NCBI GenBank assembly: GCA_964487745.1 | Contig: CAZASG010000016.1 | Location: 13,186 to 77,185, forward strand | Source: Desulfolinea sp964487745 | GTDB taxonomy: Bacteria; Chloroflexota; Anaerolineae; Anaerolineales; Villigracilaceae | Reading direction: 5' to 3' | DNA: 64,000 nucleotides | Part shown: positions 56,304 to 64,000 of the stretch, piece after piece | Position numbering within the stretch: the stretch's first letter is position 1 | How the letters are laid out: the number at the start of each line of letters is the position of its first letter | Notes under the pieces: model-generated | Databases searched by the model: none | What the model was told of the DNA's origin: nothing | What the model saw: only the letters and a program-made list of their open reading frames with translations | Translations under genes and position numbers: made by a program

Positions 56304-57590
56304 ATGTCTGATCAGATCAATGCCTTTGAAATGGCGCAAAAACAATTCGACCATGTTGCGGAGTTGCTCAACCTCGACCCCGAAATTGCCGAAGTTTTGC
56401 GTTGGCCCGCTCGCGAATACTCTTTCCGCATCCCCATCCGTATGGATGATGGTTCTTTGCGTGTTTTCCAGGGTTTTCGCGTACAGCACAGCGATGCGCG
56501 CGGTCCCAACAAAGGCGGTATCCGCTTCCACCCCTCCGAGACTTTCGACACCGTCCGCGCCCTGGCTACCTGGATGACCTGGAAATGCGCTGTTGCCGAT
56601 ATTCCGCTCGGTGGTGGGAAAGGCGGTATTGTGGTTGATCCCGCAACACTTTCCACAGCCGAAAAAGAACGCCTGACCCGCGGCTGGGTAAAAAATATGT
56701 GGCGCAATATCGGTCCGCGCCAGGATGTTCCCGCCCCTGACGTGGGAACCAACCCTCAGATGATGGGCTGGATGATGGACGAATACTCCACCCTCGTCGG
56801 CGAATATACTCCTGGCGTTTTCACGGGCAAACCCCTCGGTGGTGGCGGCTCCCTCGGTCGCACCGAAGCGACCGGCTACGGCGTGATCTACACTGTTCGT
56901 GAAGCGATGAAGCACCTCGGTATTGAAACTGAAGGCTCCATTATGGCTATTCAGGGCTTTGGCAATGTCAGCCAGTATGCAGCGATCGGTTTTGTTGAAA
57001 TGCTCGGTGGCAAGATCGCCTGTGTTTCCTGCTGGGATCGTGAAGACAATACATCCTATACCTACAGCCATCCCGATGGCTGCGATCCGCGCTTCCTGAT
57101 GTCGATCACCGATCAGTACGGCATGGTTGATAAGGCCAAAGCTGAAGCTGCTGGCTATATCCGCGAAGATGGCGATGCCTGGATCACCAAAGAATGTGAC
57201 GTGTTGATGCCCGGCGCACTCGAAGGTCAGGTGAATGGTGAGAGCATCCAGAAGATGAGTGATCGCGTGAAGGTCATCGCTGAGGGTGCAAATGGCCCCA
57301 CCACCCCCGAAGCGGATGAGGTGATCAAGGAACGTGGCATTTTCAATATCCCCGATTTCCTCTGCAACGCTGGCGGCGTAACTGTCTCCTACTTTGAAGG
57401 CGTCCAGAACGATATGAATTTCTACTGGCCTGAAGAAGAAGTTTTACAGAAATTAGATCAGAAGATGACATCCGCTTTCCACAAAGTTTTGGAAATGTCT
57501 GAAAAAGAGAATGTTTATATGCGCGATGCAGCCTACATGGTTGCGATCGGCAGCGTAGTTAAAGGTATGGAATTGCGCGGCTGGGTCTAA
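56304..57590 (+). CDS. gdhA: glutamate (Glu/Leu/Phe/Val) dehydrogenase
   Basis: A 428-residue enzyme interconverting glutamate and 2-oxoglutarate plus ammonia. The substrate-binding KGGIRFHP and catalytic PLGGGKGGI Lys are present, as are PAPDVGTNPQMM and the dinucleotide loop IQGFGNVSQYAA (about 218-229). GANGPTTPEAD and FLCNAGGVTVSYFE complete the family pattern. Length fits the hexameric class of about 420 residues. AAGGAGACCAA precedes the ATG. It links nitrogen to the TCA cycle, with icd also in this window. Confidence 0.95.
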   Translation: MSDQINAFEMAQKQFDHVAELLNLDPEIAEVLRWPAREYSFRIPIRMDDGSLRVFQGFRVQHSDARGPNKGGIRFHPSETFDTVRALATWMTWKCAVADIPLGGGKGGIVVDPATLSTAEKERLTRGWVKNMWRNIGPRQDVPAPDVGTNPQMMGWMMDEYSTLVGEYTPGVFTGKPLGGGGSLGRTEATGYGVIYTVREAMKHLGIETEGSIMAIQGFGNVSQYAAIGFVEMLGGKIACVSCWDREDNTSYTYSHPDGCDPRFLMSITDQYGMVDKAKAEAAGYIREDGDAWITKECDVLMPGALEGQVNGESIQKMSDRVKVIAEGANGPTTPEADEVIKERGIFNIPDFLCNAGGVTVSYFEGVQNDMNFYWPEEEVLQKLDQKMTSAFHKVLEMSEKENVYMRDAAYMVAIGSVVKGMELRGWV

Positions 57591-57591
57591 C

Positions 57592-57640
57592 CCAACCCTT
57601 CCGCCCCTGCGGGACGTTTCCCCGCAAATGGGGGAGAAAA
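57592..57640. repeat. dispersed repeat family B, short copy
   Basis: CCCTTCCGCCCCTGCGGGAC, TTCCCCGCAAATGGGGGAGA, related to the copies at 1190, 39956 and 51383. Confidence 0.6.
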
Positions 57641-57662
57641 AATCAGCTTTATCTGAAATTTA

Positions 57663-57700
57663 GATACCGAGTATTTTAAAAATACTCGGTATCTTTTTTA
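57663..57700 (+). terminator. intrinsic terminator of gdhA
   Basis: GATACCGAGTATTTT and its complement make a 15-bp stem, then TTTTTT. Confidence 0.9.
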
Positions 57701-57768
57701 TTGAGTAAAGTTTTCTTAGAACATTCTTTCTTGATTTTCTGCCCCAGTGCCTATACAATAAAGTTGCT

Positions 57769-58002
57769 ATGACTATCGAAACTTTACGTCTCATCTTCCT
57801 GCTTTATTTGATCGCGGCTTTTGTTCTGGCTATTATTTACTTGCGACGATGTCAACTCAGTTTCGGCGAATATGTACTTTGGGGTCTTTTCGCTCTGGTG
57901 GTCCCGGTTTTGGGTCCCTTTTTGGTGATCCTGTCGAAGCCGGGTAAAAGGACTGGCAAAGGGAGGCAAGTTAAGGGTCGCGGGCGTTCCGTTAGGAGGT
58001 AG
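57769..58002 (+). CDS. small membrane protein, PLDc_N-like
   Basis: A 77-residue protein with two helices (about 5-26 and 36-56) and a basic tail (KPGKRTGKGRQVKGRGRS). The pair of helices with GLFALVVPVLGPFLVIL resembles the PLDc_N domain found in front of cardiolipin synthases and as free proteins. It lies directly upstream of the next gene; GGAGG of that gene overlaps its last codons. Confidence 0.65.
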   Translation: MTIETLRLIFLLYLIAAFVLAIIYLRRCQLSFGEYVLWGLFALVVPVLGPFLVILSKPGKRTGKGRQVKGRGRSVRR

Positions 58003-58005
58003 TTG

Positions 58006-58467
58006 ATGAAAGAAGATCGGTTTTTGATAGGGATCATTATCGTTGTCGCATTACTGGTCGTGGCATCCCTGCTCGTCTTTTTCCTGCAAAGAGGTGAGAT
58101 CACTTATCTCCCTGAGGACACACCGGATGGTGTCGTCCATAACTACATTTTGGCTGTGCAGCAAGGGGATTTTGAAAAGGCCTATGGCTATTTGGCAAAT
58201 GGAGACAAGAAGTATAAGCCCACTTATGACGAGTTTCTCAACCATTATTTCTTAGACAATAATGACGGGGAAAGCATTCAAATTGGAGAAACGGAGGTTG
58301 GCGAACATACAGCAACTGTCGAAATTGTTGTTATTGAAAATAATGACCTTTTCTCCAATCCAAGCAGATATTCAAGAAACGCTCTATTGTTTAAACAGAA
58401 TGGTATATGGAAAATACGCCAAATGAGCTATGGTTGGAATCGCTCTTGGTACGAAAAGGGAAACTAG
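58006..58467 (+). CDS. single-pass membrane protein with DUF4878-like extracytoplasmic domain
   Basis: A 153-residue protein. One N-terminal helix (about 7-30) is followed by a domain (about 45-150) with VHNYILAVQQGDFEKAYGYLANG and NGIWKIRQM, the pattern of small cystatin-like lipocalin/DUF4878 domains. GGAGG lies 6 nt before the ATG; a TTG three bases earlier is less likely. Co-transcribed with the PLDc_N-like gene. Function unknown. Confidence 0.7.
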   Translation: MKEDRFLIGIIIVVALLVVASLLVFFLQRGEITYLPEDTPDGVVHNYILAVQQGDFEKAYGYLANGDKKYKPTYDEFLNHYFLDNNDGESIQIGETEVGEHTATVEIVVIENNDLFSNPSRYSRNALLFKQNGIWKIRQMSYGWNRSWYEKGN

Positions 58468-58496
58468 CGAAAAGGCAAGTAATCGGAGCATAAAAA

Positions 58497-60404
58497 ATGA
58501 AAAAGATCCGTCGTATTTATGTCTATGCTGTGGCTTTCATCAGCATGGAGGTTTTACTTTGGGGCCTGATCGGTCTCGTACGCTCTATTTTCTCCGATAC
58601 AGTTGGCGGCGGCGTGGACGAGCTTGCTCAAGCCCTCGCGCTGGTACTGGTCGGTGCCCTGGTTTTCGGCATCCATTGGTGGATGGCAGAACGCAGTGCC
58701 AAAGCGGATGCGGAAGAATATGCTTCTGGTATCCGCGCTTTTTTCCTCTATGCTGCATTGCTGGCATTGCTTATTCCGGTCGTGCAGAATGGTTTGGCTG
58801 TACTCAATCGTCTTTTTCTTGATCTCTTCGAGATTCCCATTTCGCGTGCCTTTCTGGGGCGCTCCCAAAGCTTAAGTGACAACCTGATCGCTGCTCTGAT
58901 GAACGCCATCCTCGCGGCGTATTTCATCAACATTGTGCGGCGAGATTGGAAAGAAATTCAAGAAAGATCTGCCTTCACTCTCATGCGCCGCATTTATCAC
59001 TACATTTGGGTGCTTTATGCAGTAGGCATGTCCATTCTTGGTACGCACCAAATCTTTCGCTACCTGCTGGGGCTTCTCGAAAAGAGCGCGACCTATCTCA
59101 CCAGCTATGCTTGGTTAGCGAACGGGCTCGCTGTTACCATGATCGGTGTACCGCTTTGGGTTTGGGCATGGAGGAAAGTGCAGAACGCCCTCAATGAACC
59201 GGGCGAACGCGCTTCGCTTTTCCGACTGGGCGTGCTTTACTTTCTCTCGCTTTCAGGTGTCATTTTTGTGCTTTCGGCTGCGGGCATCATGGTCAACGCC
59301 CTGATCTTGATGCTGCTCGGTGAGGTCGAAACTTTCCGTGCGTTCATACAGGAGATTGCCGAGCCTCTGGCCGTTGCTATTCCCTTGGGCGCGGTCTGGG
59401 CCTATTATGGCGACTGGCTCAAACGCGATATCGACACTGTTCCCGAAGCTCCGCGCCGCGCAGGGATGCGCCGCCTCTACTACTACATCCTTTCACTGAT
59501 CGGTTTGACCGCTGCATTCACCGGCGTCGCAAACCTGCTTTCCTTTGTAATCGATTCAGCCTTTTCGGGCAGCGTTTGGGTCGGCGGTCTCAATGAGCGC
59601 CTGGCAGGCTCCCTCGCCACCCTCATTGTCGGTTTCCCGCTCTGGTTTTACGCTTGGCGTCCTATGCAGGCAGAAGCTCTCGCATCCGACGAAGCAGGTG
59701 AACATGCCCGTCGCTCCGGTATTCGCAGAGTTTATCTTTACCTCGCCCTCTTTGCAGGTGTCGTCGGGGGGATGGTGGCAGCCGTGCAGCTTGCCTCCCT
59801 TCTCTTTGAAGCCTTGCTCGGGGCACCGCCCAGCGGCTTCACGAACGACCTGCTCAACGCCCTCCAGATGCTGGTACTCTTTGGCGGATTGCTTGCCTAT
59901 CATTGGAAAAATCTGCAACGGGATGGAGAACGACGCAGCGAAATTCTGGATGATAAACGTACACAATTCAATGCTCTTTTCATCACCGATAGCAACGGAA
60001 CGCTCCCACCCAAACTTGCTTCCGCTATAGAAAAAGAGTCTCAAGGCATCAACCTGATCGTGCACCCCCTCGGCGAGGAACTTTCTGCCGAGACGAGAGA
60101 AAGTGTCCACGCGGTGATCCTGCCCGAGAATGTGGCGCTCGATTCCCCCGAAACATTGGGGATGTGGTTACGCCAATTTGACGGGAGCAAGCTCATTCTC
60201 ACGAGTGAATCGAGTGAGTGGTTGTGGATGCGAGACCCATCCGATGTGGCGAAAGCTCTCCGTCAACTGGCAGAGGGTGAAAAGGTCAATATCTCTCACA
60301 AAGCACCAGGCTGGATGATCGCAGTCTACATCCTGGCAGGCTTAATGGGAGCACAGATACTGCTCATCCTTTTTTTTGCGACGATGGACAATTTAGGCTT
60401 CTAA
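58497..60404 (+). CDS. polytopic membrane protein with about six DUF5671-like repeats
   Basis: A 635-residue protein. The first 485 residues consist of about six units of 75-80 residues, each beginning I/M-R-R-x-Y-x-Y or a variant (IRRIYVYAVAF, IRAFFLYAALL, MRRIYHYIWVL, FRLGVLYFLSL, MRRLYYYILSL, IRRVYLYLALF) and ending with P/G-x-W-x-x-W-R-like (GVPLWVWAWRKVQ, GFPLWFYAWRPMQ). Two or three helices per unit give more than a dozen in total. A soluble domain (about 490-610) and a last helix (about 612-632) follow. DUF5671 has no established role. Last of three same-strand genes. Confidence 0.8.
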   Translation: MKKIRRIYVYAVAFISMEVLLWGLIGLVRSIFSDTVGGGVDELAQALALVLVGALVFGIHWWMAERSAKADAEEYASGIRAFFLYAALLALLIPVVQNGLAVLNRLFLDLFEIPISRAFLGRSQSLSDNLIAALMNAILAAYFINIVRRDWKEIQERSAFTLMRRIYHYIWVLYAVGMSILGTHQIFRYLLGLLEKSATYLTSYAWLANGLAVTMIGVPLWVWAWRKVQNALNEPGERASLFRLGVLYFLSLSGVIFVLSAAGIMVNALILMLLGEVETFRAFIQEIAEPLAVAIPLGAVWAYYGDWLKRDIDTVPEAPRRAGMRRLYYYILSLIGLTAAFTGVANLLSFVIDSAFSGSVWVGGLNERLAGSLATLIVGFPLWFYAWRPMQAEALASDEAGEHARRSGIRRVYLYLALFAGVVGGMVAAVQLASLLFEALLGAPPSGFTNDLLNALQMLVLFGGLLAYHWKNLQRDGERRSEILDDKRTQFNALFITDSNGTLPPKLASAIEKESQGINLIVHPLGEELSAETRESVHAVILPENVALDSPETLGMWLRQFDGSKLILTSESSEWLWMRDPSDVAKALRQLAEGEKVNISHKAPGWMIAVYILAGLMGAQILLILFFATMDNLGF

Positions 60405-60435
60405 AAAAAGCGGAGCTTTGAAAGCTCCGCTTTTT
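60403..60435. terminator. bidirectional terminator
   Basis: AAAAAGCGGAGCTTT (60405-60419) pairs with AAAGCTCCGCTTTTT (60421-60435). It serves the DUF5671-like gene and the convergent lipoprotein gene. Confidence 0.88.
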
Positions 60436-61086
60436 CTATTTGACCACATAGATTTGTAGTTGTGCATAACAGAAATAGTGAATCCCCTTACGCATAGACC
60501 AAGTGGTTGTATATCTCCCCGGTTGTTTTGGGGCAAGCATTCTGACCCTAAACTCGGCTGTCTGCCCGGGAGCTGTATTGCTTTTCAAAGCTACCTTGTC
60601 TCTTTTAGCATATTCCGCACCGCTTGAATAGATAACCATTACTTCGTCTTTTGTCCAGGTGACATTGCCGATATTCTCAACACGCCATATCCAGTCAAAT
60701 TCTTCTCCAGCCTTCACTTGAGTACCATTTTCAGGAGAAAGACTAATTATATTGCAGGAGTAGGTCACATTGCCTGAACCTGCAACGACGTTGGTCGCTG
60801 TTGGTTTTGGGGTATTGGTTGGCGTGAAGGAGGGGGTAAAGCTGGCAAGTACAAAGGTTGCAGTTGGTGTAGGGGTTGCCGTCCCTGGCGGACGAGTTGC
60901 CGTCGCAGTAGGTGGGATAGGGGTTGCCGTTGGTCTGGCTGCTTCTGTTTGAGCAGAGATGGCGGCATAAGTCGCCGCAACGATGGTCTCTACAGGGATA
61001 TAGGGCTGTGCAGGTACGGCAGGCGTACAGCCAGAGAGGGCAATCAATGCAATCAGAAAAATATAGATGAGGGAGTATTTTTTCAT
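60436..61086 (-). CDS. lipoprotein with NBR1-type Ig-like domain
   Basis: A 216-residue secreted protein. The lipobox is ALSGC (Cys near 20). A long Thr/Pro linker (about 45-98) leads to an NBR1-like Ig domain (about 105-216) with EFDWIWRVENIGNVTWTKDE, PGQTAEFRVRMLAPKQPGRY and TTWSMRKG. Such domains probably mediate protein or carbohydrate contacts at the surface. The start is the ATG with GAAGG 8 nt upstream, not the GTG two codons earlier. A terminator lies just before it. Confidence 0.88.
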   Translation of the reverse strand: MKKYSLIYIFLIALIALSGCTPAVPAQPYIPVETIVAATYAAISAQTEAARPTATPIPPTATATRPPGTATPTPTATFVLASFTPSFTPTNTPKPTATNVVAGSGNVTYSCNIISLSPENGTQVKAGEEFDWIWRVENIGNVTWTKDEVMVIYSSGAEYAKRDKVALKSNTAPGQTAEFRVRMLAPKQPGRYTTTWSMRKGIHYFCYAQLQIYVVK

Positions 61087-61110
61087 GGGCACAGCCTTCT
61101 CTTTTTTGTA

Positions 61111-61149
61111 AAAAAGACCTCCGAAATCATTATTTTTATTTCGGAGGTC
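61111..61149 (-). terminator. intrinsic terminator between the two NBR1-Ig lipoprotein genes
   Basis: GACCTCCGAAAT (61116-61127) pairs with ATTTCGGAGGTC (61138-61149). A T-run follows on the minus strand, and the ribosome site of the next gene is only about 10 nt further. Confidence 0.85.
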
Positions 61150-61161
61150 ACATGGGCAGTG

Positions 61162-61821
61162 TTATTTGACCATAATCGCTATATAAGGATAGCAGAAGCC
61201 ACCTTCAAGCTTAAAGTTCATAATTGTTCGGCCGCTCTCGGCAGGTGCCCAAGCATCATAAGGGCCAACCGTATAGGTGTCTCCTGGCTTCATTTCTCCC
61301 AATTGGAGTGTTGCAAAACCGCCATTGGTTAAATCAACATAACCACTCCCACCAGGATGAACAAGATCATAACCAGCAGGCCAAGTTTCTGTACCTGTAT
61401 TTTTGATCGTAAATTTTATATCAAAGGTATCGCCAGATTTAAACTCAGTTAAATCATAAGGGCGCCTATCAATGAAAAAATCACAAGCAAAGTCATAGGT
61501 TTGGACGGTGGTGCCACCACCGCTGCCACTACTGGCGGCCGCAGTTGTTGGAGATGCAAGGACAACAGGCGTGATGGTCGGCTCCAGAGTTGGGGTCGCT
61601 GCCGGGATCGGGGTATTCGTCGCCGGAGGTGGCTCGGTCGGGGCATTGGCTGCGATCTGGGTAGCTTGTGCGTCAAGCGCCTGGGCAACGGCGGTTTCGA
61701 TCATTGCGGCGGCTTGGGTGGCGTCGATGGTTGCGCCATCCGGTGTTGTTGCGGGGAAGCAAGCCGAAAGCAAGAGCGCTGCCACCACAATCAAAAAGGC
61801 AAATCGAGTTTTCTTAAACAT
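61162..61821 (-). CDS. lipoprotein with NBR1-type Ig-like domain
   Basis: A 219-residue secreted protein with lipobox LLSAC (Cys near 21) and a Thr/Ala/Pro linker (about 50-105). The Ig domain (about 115-219) shows FDIKFTIKNTGTETWPAGYD, LVHPGGSGYVDL and MKPGDTYTVGPYDAWAPAESG. AAAAGGAGTACCT precedes the ATG at 61821. It starts 11 nt after kamA stops, so both are in one transcript, an unexpected pairing. It is a diverged relative of the neighbour at 60436. Confidence 0.88.
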   Translation of the reverse strand: MFKKTRFAFLIVVAALLLSACFPATTPDGATIDATQAAAMIETAVAQALDAQATQIAANAPTEPPPATNTPIPAATPTLEPTITPVVLASPTTAAASSGSGGGTTVQTYDFACDFFIDRRPYDLTEFKSGDTFDIKFTIKNTGTETWPAGYDLVHPGGSGYVDLTNGGFATLQLGEMKPGDTYTVGPYDAWAPAESGRTIMNFKLEGGFCYPYIAIMVK

Positions 61822-61832
61822 AGGTACTCCTT

Positions 61833-63173
61833 TTACGAGTTTTCGTCTGATTCCCCGCTCCCAATACCGAGGGGCTGCCACTTGGCATCATCCTTGAGAC
61901 GATGCTGAATGCCACCACGGTCGTGGAGCAGGTCAAATCCTTCTGGCTTGATATTCATCTTGTCGCCATCTAGCAAACCAGTAATGCCGGTTTGTCCGTG
62001 TTCGGGACGCTTGTTCTGACAATAAGCACAGGTTTTCGGATCGTGCGGTGTGTACTCAGTTGGTTCTTCGTAAGTGGTGACGTAGCCTTCGTAGTTGCGC
62101 ACCACGACCTTATGATCTGAGTAGCTGAGCATATAGTTCGGTTGAAGCGGGATTTTACCACCACCGCCGGGAGCGTCAATGATAAATTGGGGTACTGCGT
62201 AGCCAGAAGTGTGCCCGCGCAAGCCTTCGATGATCTCTACCCCTTTGGCAACCGGTGTGCGGAAATGGCCAGCGCCCTCAACAAGATCACATTGATAGAG
62301 GTAGTAGGGACGTACGCGAATTTGAACGAGCTTCTGCACCAAGTCACGCTGGACGTGAACACAATCGTTGACTCCCGACATCAAAACAGCCTGATTCCCA
62401 AGCGGGATGCCGGCTTTTGATAGTTTGTCTGTGGCTTCAGCCAATTCGGATGAAATTTCATTGGGGTGATTCACGTGGATATTAAGCCAGAGCGGATGGT
62501 ATTTCTCGAGCATCTCGGTCAGTTCTGGCGTAATACGCATCGGCATAAAGACCGGCACACGCGAACCAATACGAATGATCTCGATATGGGGAATCTCACT
62601 AAGTGCTTTCAGAATTCTCTCGAGGATTTTTGGGGCCAAAACGAGTGGGTCTCCACCCGAAAGCAACACGTCACGCACTTGAGGCGTATTCTTGAGATAT
62701 TCGATCTGCATCTCGAATTCTGTCTGCGAGAAGGTCGCAGTCGGATCACCGACGATACGCGAACGAGTGCAATAGCGGCAGTAGGTTGCACATTGGGTGG
62801 TGACGAGCATCAAGACCCGGTCCGGGTAGCGATGTACCAACCCAGGGACAGGTGAATGCTTATCTTCCGCGAGGGAGTCTTCCATCATCGCGGTAAAAGG
62901 CACCATTTCTGTATCGGTCGGGATCACTTGTTTACGAATCGGGTCGTTGGGGTCGTCAGGATCAATTAATGAGATGTAGTAAGGCGTAATATCAACGCGA
63001 AACAAATTCTGGGCAGAGAGCGCTTTTCGTTCGCTATCCGTCAGATCTAAGATTTTTTCAATTTCTTCAACGGTATTTAGGCGGTGGCTGAGCTGCCATC
63101 TCCAATTATTCCATTTTTCATCGGGGACATCAGCATAGACCGGCGCACGGCGGGATTTGAATTCGGGTTTCAT
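61833..63173 (-). CDS. kamA: lysine 2,3-aminomutase
   Basis: A 446-residue radical SAM and PLP enzyme converting L-lysine to L-beta-lysine. The cluster motif CATYCRYCTRSR gives Cys128, 132 and 135. DVLLSGGDPLVL and HVNHPNEIS are family blocks, and the PLP Lys is in IDAPGGGGKIPLQPNY (near 337). A C-terminal CAYC may bind zinc. Beta-lysine feeds lysine fermentation or compatible solutes; no ablB acetyltransferase or kam operon is adjacent, so the purpose is open. AAAGGAGAACAAA precedes the ATG. Confidence 0.93.
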   Translation of the reverse strand: MKPEFKSRRAPVYADVPDEKWNNWRWQLSHRLNTVEEIEKILDLTDSERKALSAQNLFRVDITPYYISLIDPDDPNDPIRKQVIPTDTEMVPFTAMMEDSLAEDKHSPVPGLVHRYPDRVLMLVTTQCATYCRYCTRSRIVGDPTATFSQTEFEMQIEYLKNTPQVRDVLLSGGDPLVLAPKILERILKALSEIPHIEIIRIGSRVPVFMPMRITPELTEMLEKYHPLWLNIHVNHPNEISSELAEATDKLSKAGIPLGNQAVLMSGVNDCVHVQRDLVQKLVQIRVRPYYLYQCDLVEGAGHFRTPVAKGVEIIEGLRGHTSGYAVPQFIIDAPGGGGKIPLQPNYMLSYSDHKVVVRNYEGYVTTYEEPTEYTPHDPKTCAYCQNKRPEHGQTGITGLLDGDKMNIKPEGFDLLHDRGGIQHRLKDDAKWQPLGIGSGESDENS

Positions 63174-63264
63174 TTTGTTCTCCTTTGGGTAAAGTATCGT
63201 CAGATCAGATTTTTATATGCAAACACTACCGAAAAAACGGCGGGTCGTGATCGGGACGATAAAA

Positions 63265-63332
63265 GCCCCCAAAGGTGGGGAAATACTTGATAAGCATGCT
63301 TGGATTGTAAGAGAAAACATAAAGAGGGTCAA
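63265..63332 (-). promoter_or_regulatory. kamA promoter and leader hairpin
   Basis: On the minus strand TTGACC (63332-63327) and TACAAT (63309-63304) are 17 nt apart. The 125-nt leader contains CCCC-ACCTTT-GGGGG followed by CTTTTA (63280-63262), a weak terminator-like hairpin. No known riboswitch was recognised. The rest of 63174-63300 shows only minor dyads. Confidence 0.5.
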
Positions 63333-63407
63333 TGACCGCTAGTCCTCCGAAAAATGGAGAAAAAATGTAGGTTTCTTGTATTTTTATTAACGAGTATTCT
63401 TGTATGA

Positions 63408-63436
63408 TTGACGGGGAATACTAGCCATGCTATGAT
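63408..63436 (+). promoter_or_regulatory. promoter of the PIN/TRAM-type gene
   Basis: TTGACG (63408-63413) and TATGAT (63431-63436) have a 17-nt spacer. TSS about 63443 leaves a 140-nt leader, in which I see no clear structure. Confidence 0.6.
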
Positions 63437-63585
63437 GCACAAACATTATTTGCTGTATTCCCAGAGGGACTCTATTACAGGCTACATCATCCTTTATTCC
63501 AAAAGTTTATGGAAAAAAACAGCCTCCAAGAGCAGATCTGAGAGATAGCTATTATTTTTTTGGCTTTATTCAAGGAGCAATTATT

Positions 63586-64000
63586 ATGAGTATCGAATTT
63601 GTTTTTCGTTTGCTTGGTATGGCTGGTTTTGCAGTTTTGGGTGCTTATATGGGAGGAGAACTTGGAGAATTTTATGGTTCCGGAGCAACATACGGAATCC
63701 TTTTCTCTGCAACAGGCGCACTGATCGGATTGATCCTGACCCCTTACTTTACAACACGTCCAATGCGTGCTCTCCGTTCCCTGTTGGGACGGATTGCAGC
63801 AGAAACGCTCTTCGCAGCCCTGACAGGCTTGGTGAGTGGATTGATCATCGCTGCCCTGCTCGCATTTCCTCTCTCCACACTACCCAATCTCTTTGGCGAT
63901 ATCGTCCCTTTCATTGGAGTGCTTCTCTTTGGCTACCTGGGCGTTTCTATCTTCGTCATGCGCCAGGGTGACATCATGGGAATGCTCACAACCTTCCGCA
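63586..64000 (+). CDS. PIN/TRAM-domain membrane protein, YacL-like (N-terminal part)
   Basis: The first 138 codons of a gene cut by the right edge. Four helices are visible (about 5-25, 35-55, 78-105, 112-130), with RPMRALRSLLGRIAAETLFA between helices two and three. This membrane part is typical of YacL-like proteins, whose PIN nuclease and TRAM domains would follow outside the window. CAAGGAGCAATTATT precedes the ATG. Assignment rests on the membrane part only. Confidence 0.6.
   Translation, partial: MSIEFVFRLLGMAGFAVLGAYMGGELGEFYGSGATYGILFSATGALIGLILTPYFTTRPMRALRSLLGRIAAETLFAALTGLVSGLIIAALLAFPLSTLPNLFGDIVPFIGVLLFGYLGVSIFVMRQGDIMGMLTTFR

Noticed and set aside
63174..63330. Lysine riboswitch upstream of kamA
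   Set aside because: The lysine aptamer needs about 170 nt with five helices; the 125-nt leader shows only short hairpins.

Overview
The window looks like chromosomal DNA of a Chloroflexota bacterium, most likely an Anaerolineae-like lineage. This rests on the mix of genes: secreted lipoproteins with Thr/Pro-rich TPTATPT-type linkers followed by NBR1-type Ig-like domains (three here), a propeller-fused Ser/Thr kinase, multi-unit DUF5671-like membrane proteins, lysine 2,3-aminomutase, and very many short palindromic dispersed repeats. Most genes are on the minus strand, base composition is near 50% GC with several AT-rich single genes, and there is no prophage, plasmid or CRISPR signature.

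Layout. 1-8.8 kb: a KtrB/KtrA-type potassium channel pair cut by the left edge, an aminotransferase, an AT-rich AlbA_2 (Schlafen-like) protein, a GNAT acetyltransferase, a two-domain animal-type phosphofructokinase, a LOG-family hydrolase and RNase Z. 8.9-16 kb: a class-V PLP enzyme, FtsK, a metallophosphoesterase, a Nudix hydrolase and a Ser/Thr kinase. 16-21.6 kb: tRNA-Arg, a candidate small RNA, dnaK, a lipoprotein, tmRNA and an arsR-arsM-rhodanese operon. 21.7-24.9 kb: a tightly overlapping operon of response regulator/CpaE, sirtuin and GAF histidine kinase. 25-34 kb: DUF2235 hydrolase, AmrS/PlsY, MobA, UspA, a cysteine-desulfurase-like enzyme, a CvfB-like protein and a KimA-like transporter. 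34-42.5 kb: Dus, GalE, GatCA, a RAYT transposase, an esterase lipoprotein, tRNA-Pro and a flavodoxin. 42.6-48.7 kb: isocitrate dehydrogenase, a CAP-domain lipoprotein, hexapeptide acyltransferase, MFS transporter and PlsC. 48.7-56.1 kb: a pyrimidine cluster (pyrC, pyrB, pyrF, pyrE) interleaved with other genes and repeats. 56.3-64 kb: glutamate dehydrogenase, small membrane proteins, the multi-repeat DUF5671-like protein, two NBR1-Ig lipoproteins, kamA and the start of a PIN/TRAM-type membrane protein.

The most interesting signals are regulatory. The pyrimidine cluster has a leader with a consensus promoter, a 26-codon open frame, a U-rich tract and a terminator overlapping the leader stop codon: the architecture of UTP-sensing pyrBI attenuation. 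A compact small RNA candidate with a 16-bp hairpin and an all-C loop has its own promoter and terminator. Several genes have a TATAAT-like box only 6-7 nt before the start codon and no Shine-Dalgarno, suggesting leaderless mRNAs. Protein-level oddities are the sirtuin inside a two-component operon, the metazoan-like PFK, and DHOase/ATCase proteins that resemble the domains of animal CAD. A RAYT transposase carries a REP palindrome inside its own coding sequence, and a matching REPIN-like pair lies in the pyr cluster.
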